A stretch of DNA of 64,000 nt from NCBI RefSeq assembly GCF_000427625.1, contig NZ_KE386569.1, positions 3,294,674 to 3,358,673 on the forward strand, written 5' to 3'. This DNA comes from Methylobacter luteus IMV-B-3098. GTDB lineage: Bacteria > Pseudomonadota > Gammaproteobacteria > Methylococcales > Methylomonadaceae. Below are positions 1-9,223 of this stretch, piece after piece. Positions within the stretch are counted from its first letter, which is position 1; every line of letters begins with the position of its first letter. The translations under genes and the position numbers were made by a program. The notes under the pieces are model-generated. The model did no database searches. It had not been told where the DNA came from and saw only the letters and a program-made list of their open reading frames with translations.

Positions 1-53
1 CTTCCCGTACTAAAGTGGAAGAATGCATTAAGCTTTATCCGACTTTGTTTTAA
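1..53 (+). CDS. 3' end of an upstream gene (partial)
   Basis: An open frame enters from the left edge (frame starting at base 3) and ends at TAA 51-53, giving the C-terminal residues SRTKVEECIKLYPTLF. Only 16 codons are visible, so nothing can be said about function. It lies 18 bp before the next start and could share its transcript. Confidence 0.35.
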   Translation, partial: SRTKVEECIKLYPTLF

Positions 54-71
54 CCCATACGGAGCCTAATC

Positions 72-818
72 ATGTCGAACATGTTCACAGTCAGCCCAGA
101 TTTCTCCCCCGATCATATTTCCGGCTGGTATATCTTTAATACCTGGCTTCAAAAACAGAGTGGGGAAGCTATTCATTTGCAAATGTATGACAATTTTCCT
201 ACGCAGAGAGAAGCTATTAATCTGGATAAAATTGATTTGATTTATGCTAATCCATTTGATGCTGCTATGTTGGTGCGTGAAAAGGGTTTTTTGCCTTTGG
301 TAAAGCCAACTGGCGTTGCTGATGAGGCTGTTATTGCCATTAATGCCAAAAACACCGTAGAAGATGTGTCACATTTGTCGCCAGGCATTCGAGTCGCTGT
401 CACTGAGGATCCTGATGTCCACTTGATGGGCATGATTATGCTGGAGCCTGGGGATTTGGATGATAGCAATGTAGAGACAATGGTGTGTGATTCATATGTG
501 CTAATTGCAAAACAGTTGCTGCGCGAAAATGCAGATGTCGGTATTTTTTTGGCTGAAGCTTATGACAATTTATCGAATATCATTAAAAATCAGTTAAAAG
601 TGCTAGTTCGCAGCCAGATTAGTGTTGTCCATCATTCACTGATGATCGGGCCGAAGCTGGCTGATAAAAGAGACGTCTTTCAAGAGTTGTTGGTTGATAT
701 GAATAATGATGAGAAAGGACGGGGGGTCTTGGAAAGTTTGGGCTTTGATGCCTGGATGCGTGTTGATGATGAGGAAATGGAATTCATGATTGATCTGATG
801 GATACTTTAAATACATAA
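72..818 (+). CDS. PhnD-like substrate-binding-fold protein without signal peptide
   Basis: This 248-residue protein resembles the phosphate/phosphonate ABC transporter binding family (PhnD-like), with the typical stretch IDLIYANPFDAAMLVREKGF at residues 57-76 and a later region describing a two-lobed binding fold. It begins directly with the folded domain and shows no signal peptide or lipobox, so it is probably cytoplasmic and may be a sensor or ligand-binding regulator rather than a transporter component. A GGAG ribosome site sits 7 bp before the ATG. No permease or ATPase gene is adjacent. The family call rests on sequence pattern, and the ligand is unknown. Confidence 0.6.
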   Translation: MSNMFTVSPDFSPDHISGWYIFNTWLQKQSGEAIHLQMYDNFPTQREAINLDKIDLIYANPFDAAMLVREKGFLPLVKPTGVADEAVIAINAKNTVEDVSHLSPGIRVAVTEDPDVHLMGMIMLEPGDLDDSNVETMVCDSYVLIAKQLLRENADVGIFLAEAYDNLSNIIKNQLKVLVRSQISVVHHSLMIGPKLADKRDVFQELLVDMNNDEKGRGVLESLGFDAWMRVDDEEMEFMIDLMDTLNT

Positions 819-870
819 ATATAAAATGGACTAAGGTTACATATTTTCCTAAGGTTATTTCCATATCTGC

Positions 871-1612
871 TTTCTCTGCTGTGCTTGAGAAAGTGGCCCG
901 TGAAGCTGGATCTGTCGCTTTGAATCATTTCAGAAATCTGAAGTATTTGGAAGTCTATAAAAAAACTGCGTGATTTTGTGATTGAGGCCAATGTTGCTGG
1001 GGAGGCTTTTTAAAAGAGGCATTGGTTAAAGGGTATCCGCAACTCGGTTTTGGGGAGAATAGAGCGGTCAGACTGAAAGCCAGTCCAGTTGTTGGGTTGT
1101 CGATCCGGTAGACGGCACGCATTCGTTCTCGCACGACAGTATTTTTAGGCATTCAGCATGGCGCTGGAAATTGATCGGGAATTGATGGTCAATGCAGTCT
1201 ATGCGCTTGGCGATTATTGTTGCGTCGAGAAGGCTAGAGGGCATGGAAAATGGTCAGCCCATCACTGCTTTCATCGGAAATCGAATTGGCTACCGTGATA
1301 GTATTCACGGGATTTGCCTGTTTGCGCAATAATCCGGAACAAAATCTCTCGAACGCTCTTGTCGCATTGCACAGGCTACTACAGGGCAGCGTCGTTCGGT
1401 TCCGTCGCACTCGAAGTGGGTCTGGTTGCGTCGGTCAAGTCGATGCACTCTGGGAACAGGAATTGAATCTGTATGATATTGCGGCTGGTGCGTTGATTGC
1501 CAGGCAGGTGCGACCGTGACGGGTTTTCAGGGTAACGAGGGTATTTTTCCGAAGCAGATTTTAGTCACAAACGGGAAGATTCCTGATCAAATCCTCCCGC
1601 TTATGAAAGGGT
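871..1612 (+). pseudogene. decayed inositol monophosphatase family gene
   Basis: Pieces of one inositol-monophosphatase-family protein can be read in order but in different frames. They are an N-terminal piece (AVLEKVAREAGSVALNHF), the metal-site piece related to VVDPVDGTHSF near 1092-1130, the GDYCCVEKARG region near 1210-1240, and a C-terminal piece with VDALWEQELNLYDIAAGAL near 1435-1500. At least four frame changes and stop codons separate them and no intact start is visible. The gene would have encoded a cytoplasmic sugar or inositol phosphatase (SuhB/HisN-like). It is inactive as it stands unless sequencing errors are responsible. It sits between the PhnD-like gene and convergent rpe. 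Confidence 0.75.
1572..1599 (-). terminator. hairpin after rpe
   Basis: An inverted repeat has arms 1572-1581 and 1590-1599 with one mismatch and an 8-nt loop. It lies 21 bp downstream of the rpe stop on the minus strand. The T-rich tail is weak, so termination is likely but not certain. Confidence 0.4.
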
Positions 1613-1620
1613 TTAAACGC

Positions 1621-2292
1621 TTATTCCGCTTTAGCCAATTCAGAACGCATCGCGTCGATCACGGCTTTATAGTCAGGCTGGCTGAAAATAGCCGAGCCGG
1701 CCACGAAGGTGTCGGCGCCGGCGGCTTTGATTTCGCGAATATTGTCGACTTTAACGCCGCCGTCGATTTCCAGTCGTATATTCAGGCCGCTGTCATCGAT
1801 GCGTTTTCTGACTTCGCGCAGTTTGGGCAATGCGGATGGGATGAAAGATTGGCCTCCAAACCCCGGATTGACCGACATCAATAAAATCATATCGATTTTA
1901 TCCATCACGTAGTCCAGATAATGCAATGGCGTAGATGGGTTGAATACCAGACCGGCTTTGCAGCCGCAGTCGTGAATTAGTTGCAGGGTTCTGTCGACAT
2001 GAATCGATGCTTCCGGATGGAATGTGATATAGCTGGCGCCAGCTTTGGCGAAATCAGGAATAATGCGGTCTACTGGCTCAATCATTAAATGAACGTCAAT
2101 TGGTGCGGTAACGCCGTGCTTTCTTAACGCTTCACAGACCAGCGGACCAATGGTCAGGTTAGGCACAAAATGATTATCCATGACATCAAAATGAACCACG
2201 TCGGCGCCGGCTTTTAAAACATTGTCGACTTCTTCGCCCAGTTTGGCGAAATTTGCGGATAGAATGGAAGGTGCAATCCAGTTTTCATTCAT
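1621..2292 (-). CDS. rpe: ribulose-phosphate 3-epimerase
   Basis: This enzyme interconverts ribulose 5-phosphate and xylulose 5-phosphate in the cytoplasm and helps regenerate the formaldehyde acceptor of the RuMP cycle. The 223-residue length is normal for the family. Visible signatures are [13 protein letters not shown] at the N-terminus, the metal-binding [17 protein letters not shown] stretch near residues 35-51, [13 protein letters not shown] near 139-151 and the phosphate-binding LEIDGGV and FVAGSAIF segments. The ATG at 2292 is the only sensible start. rpiA lies 130 bp upstream on the same strand, so the two pentose-phosphate isomerising enzymes are paired. Confidence 0.95.
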   Translation of the reverse strand: MNENWIAPSILSANFAKLGEEVDNVLKAGADVVHFDVMDNHFVPNLTIGPLVCEALRKHGVTAPIDVHLMIEPVDRIIPDFAKAGASYITFHPEASIHVDRTLQLIHDCGCKAGLVFNPSTPLHYLDYVMDKIDMILLMSVNPGFGGQSFIPSALPKLREVRKRIDDSGLNIRLEIDGGVKVDNIREIKAAGADTFVAGSAIFSQPDYKAVIDAMRSELAKAE

Positions 2293-2340
2293 TTTTTTAC
2301 CCTCTTATAATAATTTTTAAATTGATTTTTTGAAAATAGA

Positions 2341-2362
2341 GGCCGCCTGAAGCTGGGCGGCC
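2341..2362 (-). terminator. hairpin between rpiA and rpe
   Basis: Arms GGCCGCC (2341-2347) and GGCGGCC (2356-2362) form a 7-bp all-GC stem with an 8-nt loop, 60 bp after the rpiA stop. It is followed on the minus strand by a T-rich stretch (TTTTC). It may partly terminate rpiA transcription ahead of rpe. Confidence 0.45.
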
Positions 2363-2421
2363 GCGCATTATGATCTAATAGCGGGGGAGGAGACTGTAAT
2401 AGTAGCCTTCCGGCATGAGTT

Positions 2422-3075
2422 TTATAAAGTAACGACTTCGGTACCTTTGCCAACCAATACGATATCGGCACCTCTCAACGCGAACAAGCCGACGGTCACA
2501 ACGCCCGGAATATTATTAATGGTTTTTTCCAGCTCGACAGGATTGGTAATATTCAGGTTGCGGATATCAATGATCTCATTTCCGTTATCGGTAATGAAAT
2601 TTTCTCTCCAAACCGGCTGGCCGCCCAGTTTGACCATTTCACGAGCGACAAAGCTGCGAGCCATAGGAATGACTTCAATAGGCAGTGGGAACGCGCCTAA
2701 TACATCCACGCATTTGGTTTCATCGGCAATACAGACAAATTTTTCGCTGGCTTCGGCAATGATTTTTTCCCGTGTCAAAGCGCCACCGCCACCCTTGATC
2801 AATTTTTTGTCGGGATTGACTTCATCCGCACCGTCTATATAGATTTTAAGATCGCTGACAGCATTCAGGTCCAGGACCGGGATACCGACTTTTTTCAAAC
2901 GTTCGGTAGTGCCAATGGAACTGGAGACTGCGCCTTCGATATCAGCTTTATAGTCGGCCAACATTTCGATAAAGAAATTAACCGTTGAGCCGGTGCCGAC
3001 ACCGATAACGGGAATATCTTTAACATATTGCAGAGCAGCTTCGGCAACTTTTTTTTTCAGTTCGTTTTGAGTCAT
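2422..3075 (-). CDS. rpiA: ribose-5-phosphate isomerase A
   Basis: It interconverts ribose 5-phosphate and ribulose 5-phosphate. The 217-residue length matches the RpiA family. Motifs seen are [15 protein letters not shown] near residues 24-38, the active-site [10 protein letters not shown] near 79-88 and [14 protein letters not shown] near 92-105. The ATG at 3075 is followed by a lysine-rich first helix, as usual. The next gene, rpe, runs in the same direction, and the product of RpiA, ribulose 5-phosphate, is the substrate of both Rpe and the hexulose-phosphate synthase encoded at 13.5 kb. Confidence 0.95.
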   Translation of the reverse strand: MTQNELKKKVAEAALQYVKDIPVIGVGTGSTVNFFIEMLADYKADIEGAVSSSIGTTERLKKVGIPVLDLNAVSDLKIYIDGADEVNPDKKLIKGGGGALTREKIIAEASEKFVCIADETKCVDVLGAFPLPIEVIPMARSFVAREMVKLGGQPVWRENFITDNGNEIIDIRNLNITNPVELEKTINNIPGVVTVGLFALRGADIVLVGKGTEVVTL

Positions 3076-3349
3076 AGGTCGTTTTTAATGTGAATGGTTA
3101 ATGGTGTCGCGTTTAGGCGATTCGTGTTTTTCGTATTTAAAGCAATAACCGATAATCGGCTTATTTAACAGCAAGGGTGGGAAATTATATAAAAAATAAC
3201 ACCGTTTGAGTAATGTAAGTAAAGAATTATAAGCATTTATGAGTGATTATCGGTCTTAAAGCCAATCGCCGGGCTGTTATGAAAGTCGGGTGCCGCTTTA
3301 TAATCACAAGGTCTATATAAAGTCTTTATCACTATTTTAGGAGGAAAGC

Positions 3350-3913
3350 ATGGTTGCAACCGCTTCAAACATGATGCCTTTAGGCACTATTGCACCGGAT
3401 TTTGATTTGTTCAATCCTGTCACGGGCTCGCATAATAGCCTGCAGGAATTGAAAGGAGAAAAGGGCACAGTAGTGATGTTTATCTGTAATCACTGTCCTT
3501 ATGTGCAGCATGTCAAGGATCAGCTGATCGATATCGCTAGACATTATGCTCCGCTTGGCATTAGCTCTGTCGCGATCAGCGCCAATGATATAGAAAACTA
3601 TCCGCAAGATGCGCCTGATAAAATGAAGGAAATGATGGAAGCTTGGGGGCATCCTTTTGCCGCTTATTTATATGATGAAAGCCAGGATACCGCCAAGGCC
3701 TATCAGGCGGCTTGCACACCGGACATTTATGTGTTTGACCGGAATCTGGCCTGTATTTATCGAGGTCGTCTGGATGGCTCAACGCCTAAGAACGATGTGC
3801 CATTAACCGGTAAGGACTTGCGCAATGCGTTGGATAATCTGCTGGCAAGCAAGCCTGTCAATGCAGAACAGATTCCCAGCGTTGGCTGCAACATCAAATG
3901 GAAGGAAGCATAA
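3350..3913 (+). CDS. thioredoxin-fold (AhpC/TSA-like) protein
   Basis: A 187-residue cytoplasmic protein with a peroxiredoxin/thioredoxin-like fold. The N-terminal part (LGTIAPDFDLFNPVTG, residues 10-25) matches AhpC/TSA proteins, and a CxxC pair lies in the segment CNHCPYVQHVKD (Cys46 and Cys49). This CNHCPYV group is a widespread uncharacterised family, often annotated as thioredoxin family protein or putative thiol-disulfide oxidoreductase. No signal peptide is visible. A strong AGGAGG site precedes the ATG. It faces eda across a strong bidirectional terminator. The substrate is unknown. Confidence 0.8.
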   Translation: MVATASNMMPLGTIAPDFDLFNPVTGSHNSLQELKGEKGTVVMFICNHCPYVQHVKDQLIDIARHYAPLGISSVAISANDIENYPQDAPDKMKEMMEAWGHPFAAYLYDESQDTAKAYQAACTPDIYVFDRNLACIYRGRLDGSTPKNDVPLTGKDLRNALDNLLASKPVNAEQIPSVGCNIKWKEA

Positions 3914-3924
3914 CCGCTGGTATT

Positions 3925-3959
3925 GCTCCAGGGTACGAATGATGTTCGTACCCTGGAGC
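3925..3959. terminator. bidirectional terminator
   Basis: A perfect 15-bp stem (3925-3939 with 3945-3959) and a 5-nt loop sit between two convergent genes. A T-rich run follows on the plus strand. It should stop transcription from both sides. Confidence 0.8.
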
Positions 3960-3971
3960 GATTGACTGGTG

Positions 3972-4601
3972 TTATTTTTTTAGCGCAGCCGCTTCAGTGG
4001 CGCGGCGTTTGATTTCATCCCAATCTTCCTTGTCCACGAGATCGGCAGGCGCCATCCATGAGCCGCCGATACAGGCGACATTGCTCAACGCCAGGTAATC
4101 GGCTGCATTCTTGAGGCTGATGCCGCCGGTCGGGCAGAAGGTCACTTGAGGCAGCGGGCCGCCGATCGATTTCAGCATCGGGATGCCGCCGGCCGCTTCC
4201 GCCGGGAAGAACTTCATCTCCGTGATGCCTTTTTCCATCAAGCGCATGACTTCGCTGGGGCTGATGACGCCGGGCAGGATAGGCACGCCTGATTTGATTG
4301 CCGCATCGATCAGGCTTTCGGTGACGCCTGGGCTGACCAGAAATTCAGAGCCGACATCAATGGCTTTTTTCAATGTGTCCAGGTTGATGACTGTGCCGGC
4401 ACCGACAATAGCGCCAGGCACTTCGGCTTTGATTCTTTTGATCGCATCCAGGGCAATCGGCGTGCGCAAAGTGATTTCCAGTACTTTCAATCCGCCTTCA
4501 ACCAGTGCGTGCGCCAGCGGTACGGCATGTTCCAGTTTGTTAATTACCATCACCGGCACGACCGGGGACGTATTCATAATCTCTTTAATGGATACAGTCA
4601 T
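3972..4601 (-). CDS. eda: 2-dehydro-3-deoxyphosphogluconate (KDPG) aldolase
   Basis: The last Entner-Doudoroff enzyme cleaves KDPG to pyruvate and glyceraldehyde 3-phosphate. The predicted protein has 209 residues, normal for the family, starting at the ATG at 4601 (an in-frame TTG at 4613 is less likely). It shows the conserved LEITLRTP segment, the GAGTV strand, the SPG loop and MKFFPAEAAGG containing the Schiff-base lysine, then FCPTGGI near the phosphate site. It follows edd on the same strand with a 90-bp gap that contains a hairpin. In RuMP methanotrophs this step delivers C3 compounds from assimilated formaldehyde. Confidence 0.95.
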   Translation of the reverse strand: MTVSIKEIMNTSPVVPVMVINKLEHAVPLAHALVEGGLKVLEITLRTPIALDAIKRIKAEVPGAIVGAGTVINLDTLKKAIDVGSEFLVSPGVTESLIDAAIKSGVPILPGVISPSEVMRLMEKGITEMKFFPAEAAGGIPMLKSIGGPLPQVTFCPTGGISLKNAADYLALSNVACIGGSWMAPADLVDKEDWDEIKRRATEAAALKK

Positions 4602-4654
4602 TATAAATTCCAATTTATAAAATAAAAGATAGCCGTTCAGGCTTCGTAAAGAGT

Positions 4655-4678
4655 AGGCCCGGACTGATTACCGGGCCT
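4655..4678 (-). other. hairpin between edd and eda
   Basis: An 8-bp perfect GC-rich inverted repeat (4655-4662 with 4671-4678, loop 8 nt) lies 13 bp after the edd stop. No T-run follows, so it could protect or process the mRNA rather than terminate it. Confidence 0.4.
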
Positions 4679-4690
4679 GTGCAGTACTGA

Positions 4691-6511
4691 TTAGTCTTCA
4701 ACCCACAGGTTTGAAGCGCCTGTTTCGGACGATGATGCGCCGCGGCGGAAAGCGCCGAACAGCTCGCGTCCCATGCCGTAGTGATGGTTGGTAGCTGTAT
4801 TGACGGCGGGTGTACGCGCGTTGAATTCGGCTTCATCAACCAGTACATTGATTTCGCCGGTTTGCGTGTTCAAATGAATGACGTCGCCGTCACGCACTTT
4901 AGCCAGCGGGCCGCCATCGGCACATTCAGGGCACATGTGTATCGCTGACGGCACTTTGCCGGAAGCACCGGACATACGACCGTCAGTAACGAGCGCGACT
5001 TTAAAGCCCTTATCCTGAAGCACGCCCAGCGGCGGAGTCAGTTTGTGCAACTCGGGCATGCCATTCGATTTAGGGCCTTGAAAGCGGATGACCGCAATAA
5101 AGTCTCTTTCCAGTTCGCCACGTTTAAACGCAGCCATCATGTCATCCTGATCGTCAAATACGACCGCTGGCGCTTCAACAATTTGATGCTCTTCCGCCAC
5201 AGCAGAAATTTTAGAAACGCCACGGCCCAGGTTGCCGTGCATGACATGCAGTCCGCCGCTGGTTGCGAACGGCTTGGCAACAGTGCTGAGCACTTCAGTA
5301 TCCAGCGGCGCTTCAGGACAAGGAGTCCAAGTCAGTTTGCCGTCTGTCAGGCGAGGCTCCTGCATGTAATTCTTCATGCCGCGTTCGTCCGCAACGGTCA
5401 GGAGGTCTTCATGCAACAGACCGCCTCGCAACAGTTCGGCAATCAGGACGCCCATGCCGCCTGCAGCCTGGAAGTGGTTGACGTCGGCCTGGCCGTTCGG
5501 ATAAATGCGCGTCAGCAACGGAATGATGCGGGACAGCTTGTCAAAGTCATTCCAGTTGATGATGATGCCGGCGGCGCGCGCAATAGCGATCAGGTGGATT
5601 GTGTGGTTGGTCGAGCCGCCTGTGGCTAACAAGCCAATGATGGCGTTGACAATCGCTTTTTCATTGATCATATGCGCGATCGGACGGAAATCATTGCCTT
5701 GGGCCGTAAATTTCAGGACCTGTTCGGCGGCAGCTTTAGTCAATTCATCGCGCAATGGTGTGTAAGGGTTAATGAATGAGCTGCCCGGCAGGTGCAGACC
5801 CATGATCTCAACCATCATCTGATTGCTGTTGGCCGTGCCGTAGAAGGTACAGGTGCCGGCGCTGTGATAAGACTGTGACTCCGATTCCAGCAATTCCTTA
5901 CGGCCGACTTTGCCTTCTGCATACAGTTGGCGAATGCGGACTTTTTCCTTGTTAGGCAGGCCGCTGGGCATGGGGCCTGCCGGTACGAATACAGCTGGCA
6001 ATTGACCGAAACTCAAGGCGCCGATCAAAAGGCCCGGCACGATTTTGTCGCAAACACCCAAGTATAGAGCGCCGTCGAACATGTTATGGCTCAAACTGAT
6101 AGCTGTGGCCATGGCGATCACATCGCGGCTGAACAGTGACAGTTCCATGCCGGGTTGGCCTTGCGTGATGCCGTCGCACATGGCCGGTACGCCGCCGGCA
6201 AACTGGGCGACACCGCCTGCTTCCTTAATGGCTTGTTTGATCAGCGCCGGCGCGTCTTTAAACGGCTCATGAGCGGATAGCATGTCATTATAAGAAGAGA
6301 CAATCGCAATATTGGGTTTCTCGCTGCCGGCCAGATCGGCTTTTTCACTGACTGAGCAGGCGGCGAAGCCATGCGCAAGGTTGCCGCACGCCAGTTTCGC
6401 GCGATGAGGGCCTTTTTCAATGGCCGCGTCGATGCGTGCCAGATAAGCGCTACGCGTTTCACGGCTGCGCTCAATGATTTCTTCAGTAACTTTTTCTAAT
6501 ACGGGATGCAT
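4691..6511 (-). CDS. edd: 6-phosphogluconate dehydratase
   Basis: It dehydrates 6-phosphogluconate to KDPG. The 606-residue protein belongs to the IlvD/Edd family of iron-sulfur dehydratases and has the usual length. Family segments include [13 protein letters not shown] near residue 72, [21 protein letters not shown] near 103-123 with a cluster cysteine, [15 protein letters not shown], and the C-terminal [19 protein letters not shown]. It lies 53 bp downstream of pgl and upstream of eda, giving the order zwf-pgl-edd-eda in one direction, which follows the reaction sequence. Confidence 0.96.
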   Translation of the reverse strand: MHPVLEKVTEEIIERSRETRSAYLARIDAAIEKGPHRAKLACGNLAHGFAACSVSEKADLAGSEKPNIAIVSSYNDMLSAHEPFKDAPALIKQAIKEAGGVAQFAGGVPAMCDGITQGQPGMELSLFSRDVIAMATAISLSHNMFDGALYLGVCDKIVPGLLIGALSFGQLPAVFVPAGPMPSGLPNKEKVRIRQLYAEGKVGRKELLESESQSYHSAGTCTFYGTANSNQMMVEIMGLHLPGSSFINPYTPLRDELTKAAAEQVLKFTAQGNDFRPIAHMINEKAIVNAIIGLLATGGSTNHTIHLIAIARAAGIIINWNDFDKLSRIIPLLTRIYPNGQADVNHFQAAGGMGVLIAELLRGGLLHEDLLTVADERGMKNYMQEPRLTDGKLTWTPCPEAPLDTEVLSTVAKPFATSGGLHVMHGNLGRGVSKISAVAEEHQIVEAPAVVFDDQDDMMAAFKRGELERDFIAVIRFQGPKSNGMPELHKLTPPLGVLQDKGFKVALVTDGRMSGASGKVPSAIHMCPECADGGPLAKVRDGDVIHLNTQTGEINVLVDEAEFNARTPAVNTATNHHYGMGRELFGAFRRGASSSETGASNLWVED

Positions 6512-6564
6512 AATATTCTCTTTTTACGACAGCTTATAATGACGGCTTAACATTTAATAATACC

Positions 6565-7275
6565 TCAAGGTGCCCAATACAGTTCAACCGGCGCTTTGTT
6601 CTGACGCAGCACGGCGCGCACAGGCATGTCTTCTACAGGGCCTTCGGTCATGGCTTGACGGTATACGGCGAGTTTTTCCTCGCCTGTCAATAAAATGATC
6701 AAACGTTCGGATTGCAGCAGGCCGTTTAGCGTCAGTGTTAAGCGTTCAGTGTTAGGGCCTGTAACCTCGCTCTGCTTGGCCATGATAGCGGCGGTGAGTT
6801 GCCGGTTATTGTCTGCCAGCGCTTCGTCCAGTCCGTCCGCATGCGGGAATAAGGAAGCCGTATGACCATCATTGCCCATGCCCAAGATGGAAATTGCAAA
6901 CGGTTTCGGTAATGCCTGGTACAAGACTTCTGTTTCAGTGCAGCCTTCAACGGCGCTCTTGGCGGCCGTTTTCATGCTCACGAAGGAAGCTTTAGCTGCG
7001 TTGTTGATCAAAAGCGAGCGATAAATAAGTGCTTCATTGCTGGCGCTGTGCTCCTTGTCCACCCAGCGTTCGTCGACCAGGGCGACATTGATGTTATCCC
7101 AGTCCAGATCGGACAGGGACAAGGCTTCATATAATGGCGCGGGAGTGCTGCCGCCTGAGACCATGAAGGTTGTTGCGCCTCTGTCGGTCAGGGCTTTCGC
7201 CAGATGCGCCCGGCAATCGCTTGCCAGTGCGGCAAATAAGCTGGCGCGGTCTTCAAACAAAAATTCTTTAACCAT
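6565..7275 (-). CDS. pgl: 6-phosphogluconolactonase
   Basis: It hydrolyses 6-phosphogluconolactone between Zwf and Edd. The 236-residue protein is of the DevB/Pgl type related to glucosamine-6-phosphate isomerases. It has the substrate-binding MVSGGSTPAPLYEAL near residues 38-52, NVALVDERWV near 62-71 and the catalytic-region ISILGMGNDGHTASLFP near 129-145. Start ATG at 7275 matches the family N-terminus. It lies 69 bp after zwf, with a hairpin in the gap, and 53 bp before edd. Confidence 0.94.
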   Translation of the reverse strand: MVKEFLFEDRASLFAALASDCRAHLAKALTDRGATTFMVSGGSTPAPLYEALSLSDLDWDNINVALVDERWVDKEHSASNEALIYRSLLINNAAKASFVSMKTAAKSAVEGCTETEVLYQALPKPFAISILGMGNDGHTASLFPHADGLDEALADNNRQLTAAIMAKQSEVTGPNTERLTLTLNGLLQSERLIILLTGEEKLAVYRQAMTEGPVEDMPVRAVLRQNKAPVELYWAP

Positions 7276-7309
7276 GAAGTGTATGCTCTTTGATTCTTTA
7301 TTTATAGAC

Positions 7310-7329
7310 CTCTCTGTCTATACAGAGAG
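7310..7329 (-). other. hairpin between zwf and pgl
   Basis: Arms CTCTCTGT and ACAGAGAG form an 8-bp perfect stem with a CTAT loop in the zwf-pgl gap. It is probably a transcript-internal structure, because the genes look like one operon. Confidence 0.4.
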
Positions 7330-7344
7330 AGCACGAAATACCTT

Positions 7345-8823
7345 TTATTTATAGCAAGGTTCTTCCCAGGCCCTGCCGTCCCGAGCAAGCAGTTCGTCAG
7401 CTTCGGTAGGCCCCCAAGTGCCTGCTGGATAAGGTTTGGGAGTCGCATCAACATGCTTCCAAGCATCTTGTATGGAATCAATCCATGTCCATGCCTGTTC
7501 AATTTCCTCACGGCTGATAAACAGCGTAGGATTGCCCCGCATGGCTTCCAGCACCAGTTTTTCATAGCCGCCGAAAAGGCTGCTTTTCCTGAAGGTCTCG
7601 TCAAAGCTTAAGTCCAGCTTGGTCTTGTGCAACTTAATGTGTTCATCAATTCCCGGTATTTTATTCAGCATTACAAAATCGATGCCTTCATTCGGCTGAA
7701 GGTGGATAATGAGCTTATTAGGCGGCAGGACGTTGAAGCTGTCTTTAAAAATATTGTGCGGCAGCTGCTTAAAGTAAATAACAATCTCGGTGCGCTTGCC
7801 CGCCATGCGTTTGCCTGTGCGCAAGTAGAAAGGCACATCTGCCCAACGCCAGTTATCAATATCGACGCGCAGAGCTACAAAGCTTTCTGTCGTGCTGTCT
7901 TTATTGGCGCCTTCTTCGTCCAGATAACCTGGCACTGCGCTGCCTTTGATAACACCGGTGGAGTATTGCCCGCGCACGGTTTTTTCTTCGACGTTGTCGA
8001 TGGTAATGGGACGCAACGCTTCAAGTACTTTGATTTTTTCTCTATGGATGTTCTGCGCTTCGAGATCGACCGGCGGATCCATGGCGACAAAAGTCAGAAT
8101 TTGCAACAGGTGATTCTGCAGCATGTCACGCAATTGTCCGGTTTTATCGAAATACTCCCAGCGACCTTCAATACCGACTTCTTCACCGACCGTAATCTGA
8201 ACATGGTCAATGGTATTATGATCCCAGTTAGAGGTAAAAATGGAATTGGCAAAGCGCAGCGCCAATAAATTCAGTACGGTTTCTTTACCTAAATAATGAT
8301 CGATACGGAAAACCTGATCTTCACTGAAAACTTCAGCGACGACATCATTAATTTCCTTTGACGATTGAAGATCATGGCCGATAGGTTTTTCCATGACCAT
8401 GCGCGATTCTTTATTTAAGACCCCTGATTGATCGAGCCCATGACAAATGCTTTTGAATAAAAACGGTGCGACGGCGAAATAATTGACCAAAACCCTCGAG
8501 GCTGGATCAAGGATGTCATGCAGCTTCTTGTATTGATCCAGTTGAGCCAAGTCTATTTGCAGATACGAAAGCCTCGCTGACAGCGTCTTCCATACGCTGC
8601 TATCGATTTCTTCATTCAGAAACTCTTGCAGGCTTTTATAAGCAATATCGATATAGGCTGCGCTATCTTGAGCAACTCTGTCCACGCCTATGATCTTCGT
8701 ATCGGGTTCAATCAAATTGGCTTTTTCAAGCCGATACAAAGAAATGAGCAGCTTGCGGCGGGATAAGTCTCCCATGGCCCCATAAATGACTAAATCGCAG
8801 GGTTTATATGTTATTGTTTGCAT
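7345..8823 (-). CDS. zwf: glucose-6-phosphate 1-dehydrogenase
   Basis: It oxidises glucose 6-phosphate to the lactone and reduces NAD(P)+. The 492-residue length is typical. Features are an N-terminal dinucleotide-binding motif (VIYGAMGDLSRRKL, where most family members have GASGDL, so serine is replaced by methionine at residue 17), the active-site RIDHYLGKE near residues 173-181 and the EKPIGHD segment near 146-152. It is the first gene of zwf-pgl-edd-eda. In a RuMP organism the set serves both dissimilatory formaldehyde oxidation and KDPG cleavage. Confidence 0.96.
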   Translation of the reverse strand: MQTITYKPCDLVIYGAMGDLSRRKLLISLYRLEKANLIEPDTKIIGVDRVAQDSAAYIDIAYKSLQEFLNEEIDSSVWKTLSARLSYLQIDLAQLDQYKKLHDILDPASRVLVNYFAVAPFLFKSICHGLDQSGVLNKESRMVMEKPIGHDLQSSKEINDVVAEVFSEDQVFRIDHYLGKETVLNLLALRFANSIFTSNWDHNTIDHVQITVGEEVGIEGRWEYFDKTGQLRDMLQNHLLQILTFVAMDPPVDLEAQNIHREKIKVLEALRPITIDNVEEKTVRGQYSTGVIKGSAVPGYLDEEGANKDSTTESFVALRVDIDNWRWADVPFYLRTGKRMAGKRTEIVIYFKQLPHNIFKDSFNVLPPNKLIIHLQPNEGIDFVMLNKIPGIDEHIKLHKTKLDLSFDETFRKSSLFGGYEKLVLEAMRGNPTLFISREEIEQAWTWIDSIQDAWKHVDATPKPYPAGTWGPTEADELLARDGRAWEEPCYK

Positions 8824-9223
8824 TTTTATTATGTTGAGAAATAAGATGAAATTTAATGAATATCAGTTGTTGCTAGGGGAATCAGGCTGAACACGCGCTA
8901 TTTGTGTCTGCTAGTGAAAAACAAATATAGTGAAATTTTGAGAGTAATTCCGGCACTGGCTGGAAAAACTGAAAAGTATTATCGAACCCGATTTTTTTAC
9001 CTAAAAGAAGATAGGCATTACCTGTGCGTCGGGTAATGATAGAAAATAATTGCTTCATGGACTTTCTGACAAGCAAATAGTTGATTATGTTTCCAAGGAA
9101 TAGTTGACGTGTCAATACTTTTCAGCTCTTTATTCTTTTATGTCGCTTTAATACATATAATAATGGACAGCTCTTATCTATTGATTAAGTGTCCATAATC
9201 CAGATAACTGGATCAGCCAAACA
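8824..9223. other. 400-bp gap with promoter region of zwf and small palindromes
   Basis: No convincing gene is present. The palindrome TTGACGTGTCAA lies at 9104-9115. A perfect 6-bp hairpin at 9198-9213 and an imperfect inverted repeat (9161-9169 with 9190-9198) lie just after the PfkB-kinase stop on the minus strand and could form its terminator. The zwf promoter should lie near 8830-8900 but no consensus boxes are clear. Confidence 0.35.

Noticed and set aside
1250-1519. Independent 89-residue gene
   Set aside because: Its residues fall into the decayed inositol monophosphatase reading, so it is a pseudogene fragment.
8882-9115. 77-codon minus-strand frame in the zwf upstream gap
   Set aside because: No ribosome site, no family, and composition like the non-coding flank.
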